Made by a program: the position numbers and the translations under genes. The notes below the pieces were generated by a model. It saw only the letters and a program-made list of their open reading frames with translations. It did no database searches and was not told the origin of the DNA. Of a stretch of 64,000 bases of DNA, positions 63,861-64,000 are shown piece by piece. Every line of letters begins with the position of its first letter. Within the stretch, counting starts at the first letter, position 1. The stretch is from Monocercomonoides exilis (lineage: Eukaryota; Preaxostyla; Oxymonadida; Polymastigidae): the NCBI GenBank assembly GCA_001643675.2, contig LSRY02000031.1, positions 706,001-770,000 of the forward strand, in the 5' to 3' direction.

Positions 63861-64000
63861 TACTACTGTTGCTGCTGCTTTTCTTATTTATTCCTTCTCC
63901 ATCAGAAGATAAGTCAATGTTTCTTTCAGTCTTCAAAGGCCAAGCAGTTGTTGTATTGAAGCAAAGAGCAAATGGATGGACTTTGTGTTGCAAAGAGAAA
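62011..64000 (+). CDS. Multi-SH3-domain protein, 5' part (continues beyond the window)
   Basis: Exons 62011-62073, 62133-62420, 62523-62619, 62696-62831, 63015-63667 and 63906-64000 (cut by the window end) give 444 residues so far in a consistent frame. Donors are GTTATA, GTTTGA, GTTTTC, GTATGT and GTAATG. SH3 domain 1 spans exons 1-2 (LLDYTGEE, KKGEKVELL, SGWSLC, KKGYLPSSYL). SH3 domain 2 spans exons 2-4 (VLGDFTSDD, VKKGDRVFFL, NGWAAC, GFLPISYI). A third begins AVKADYDAK and resumes GQAVVVLKQRANGWTLCC after a glycine-rich insert. A Ser/Pro-rich linker of about 200 residues precedes the third domain. SH3 domains bind proline-rich peptides, so an adaptor role in actin or membrane traffic is likely (inference). 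Confidence 0.88.
63817..63859 (+). repeat. (TTA)n microsatellite in an intron
   Basis: A run of TTA triplets within the fifth intron of the SH3-protein gene, upstream of the TCCATCAG acceptor at 63905. Confidence 0.9.

Noticed and set aside
1-64000. Alternative genetic code (TAA/TAG read as Gln, as in some oxymonads)
   Set aside because: Clear genes end at TAA, TAG and TGA where family alignments expect an end (protein B, PEPCK, TBP), and no conserved frame requires read-through.
1-64000. tRNA or rRNA genes
   Set aside because: I looked for cloverleaf-type T-arm/acceptor combinations and conserved rRNA blocks by eye and found none that hold up; a tRNAscan-type run would settle it.

Overview
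This looks like nuclear DNA of a eukaryotic microbe. It is AT-rich (roughly 30% GC), full of simple repeats, and its housekeeping genes carry several short GT-AG introns, many with a GTTTG- or GTATG-type donor. TGA, TAA and TAG all end clear genes, so the code is standard. Two giant cell-surface proteins with parallel beta-helix-type repeats, one transmembrane segment and a degenerate cytoplasmic kinase domain, plus a helical ARM-like gene, match families I associate with the oxymonad Monocercomonoides. I infer a Monocercomonoides-like oxymonad. This rests on remembered family style, not on a search.

Layout. 1-1969: no gene seen. 1970-11044 (+): giant receptor-like protein A (3024 aa). 11622-13662: a dead pogo/Tc1-type transposon flanked by TA. 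13663-16135: AT-rich DNA with a MITE and a fold-back repeat. 16136-18169 (-): six-exon hydrophobic protein, divergent from 18376-20692 (+), GTP-type PEP carboxykinase. 21582-22535 (+): TATA-binding protein (five exons). 22832-23562 (+): PITH-domain protein (four exons), facing two probable 3' exons of an unidentified minus-strand gene (23577-24031). 24050-27800: low complexity and fold-back elements. 28002-35780 (-): giant protein B (2592 aa), an inverted paralog of A with one module fewer and an almost identical cytoplasmic part. 35781-43951: decayed genes, including a probable third family member, and a second MITE copy. 43952-45316 (-): ARM-like helical protein. 46029-47320: a decayed Merlin (IS1016-like) transposon with a perfect 8-bp target duplication, followed by a third MITE copy. 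47531-50735: AT-rich, one fold-back element. 50736-55593 (-): RRM protein of about 1557 aa with long serine runs. 55594-59443: mostly non-coding, a possible surface-gene relic. 59444-60222 (-): small protein resembling axonemal inner-microtubule proteins. 60465-61839 (-): 20S proteasome alpha-6/PSMA1 (eight exons). 62011-64000 (+): multi-SH3 protein running off the window.

How the parts relate. Compact, intron-bearing housekeeping genes, some in divergent pairs with 170-210 bp between starts, alternate with a fast-evolving surface-gene family that grows, loses modules, exchanges cytoplasmic tails and decays. Transposons, MITEs and fold-back repeats fill the gaps. I found no rRNA, no convincing tRNA and no CRISPR array.
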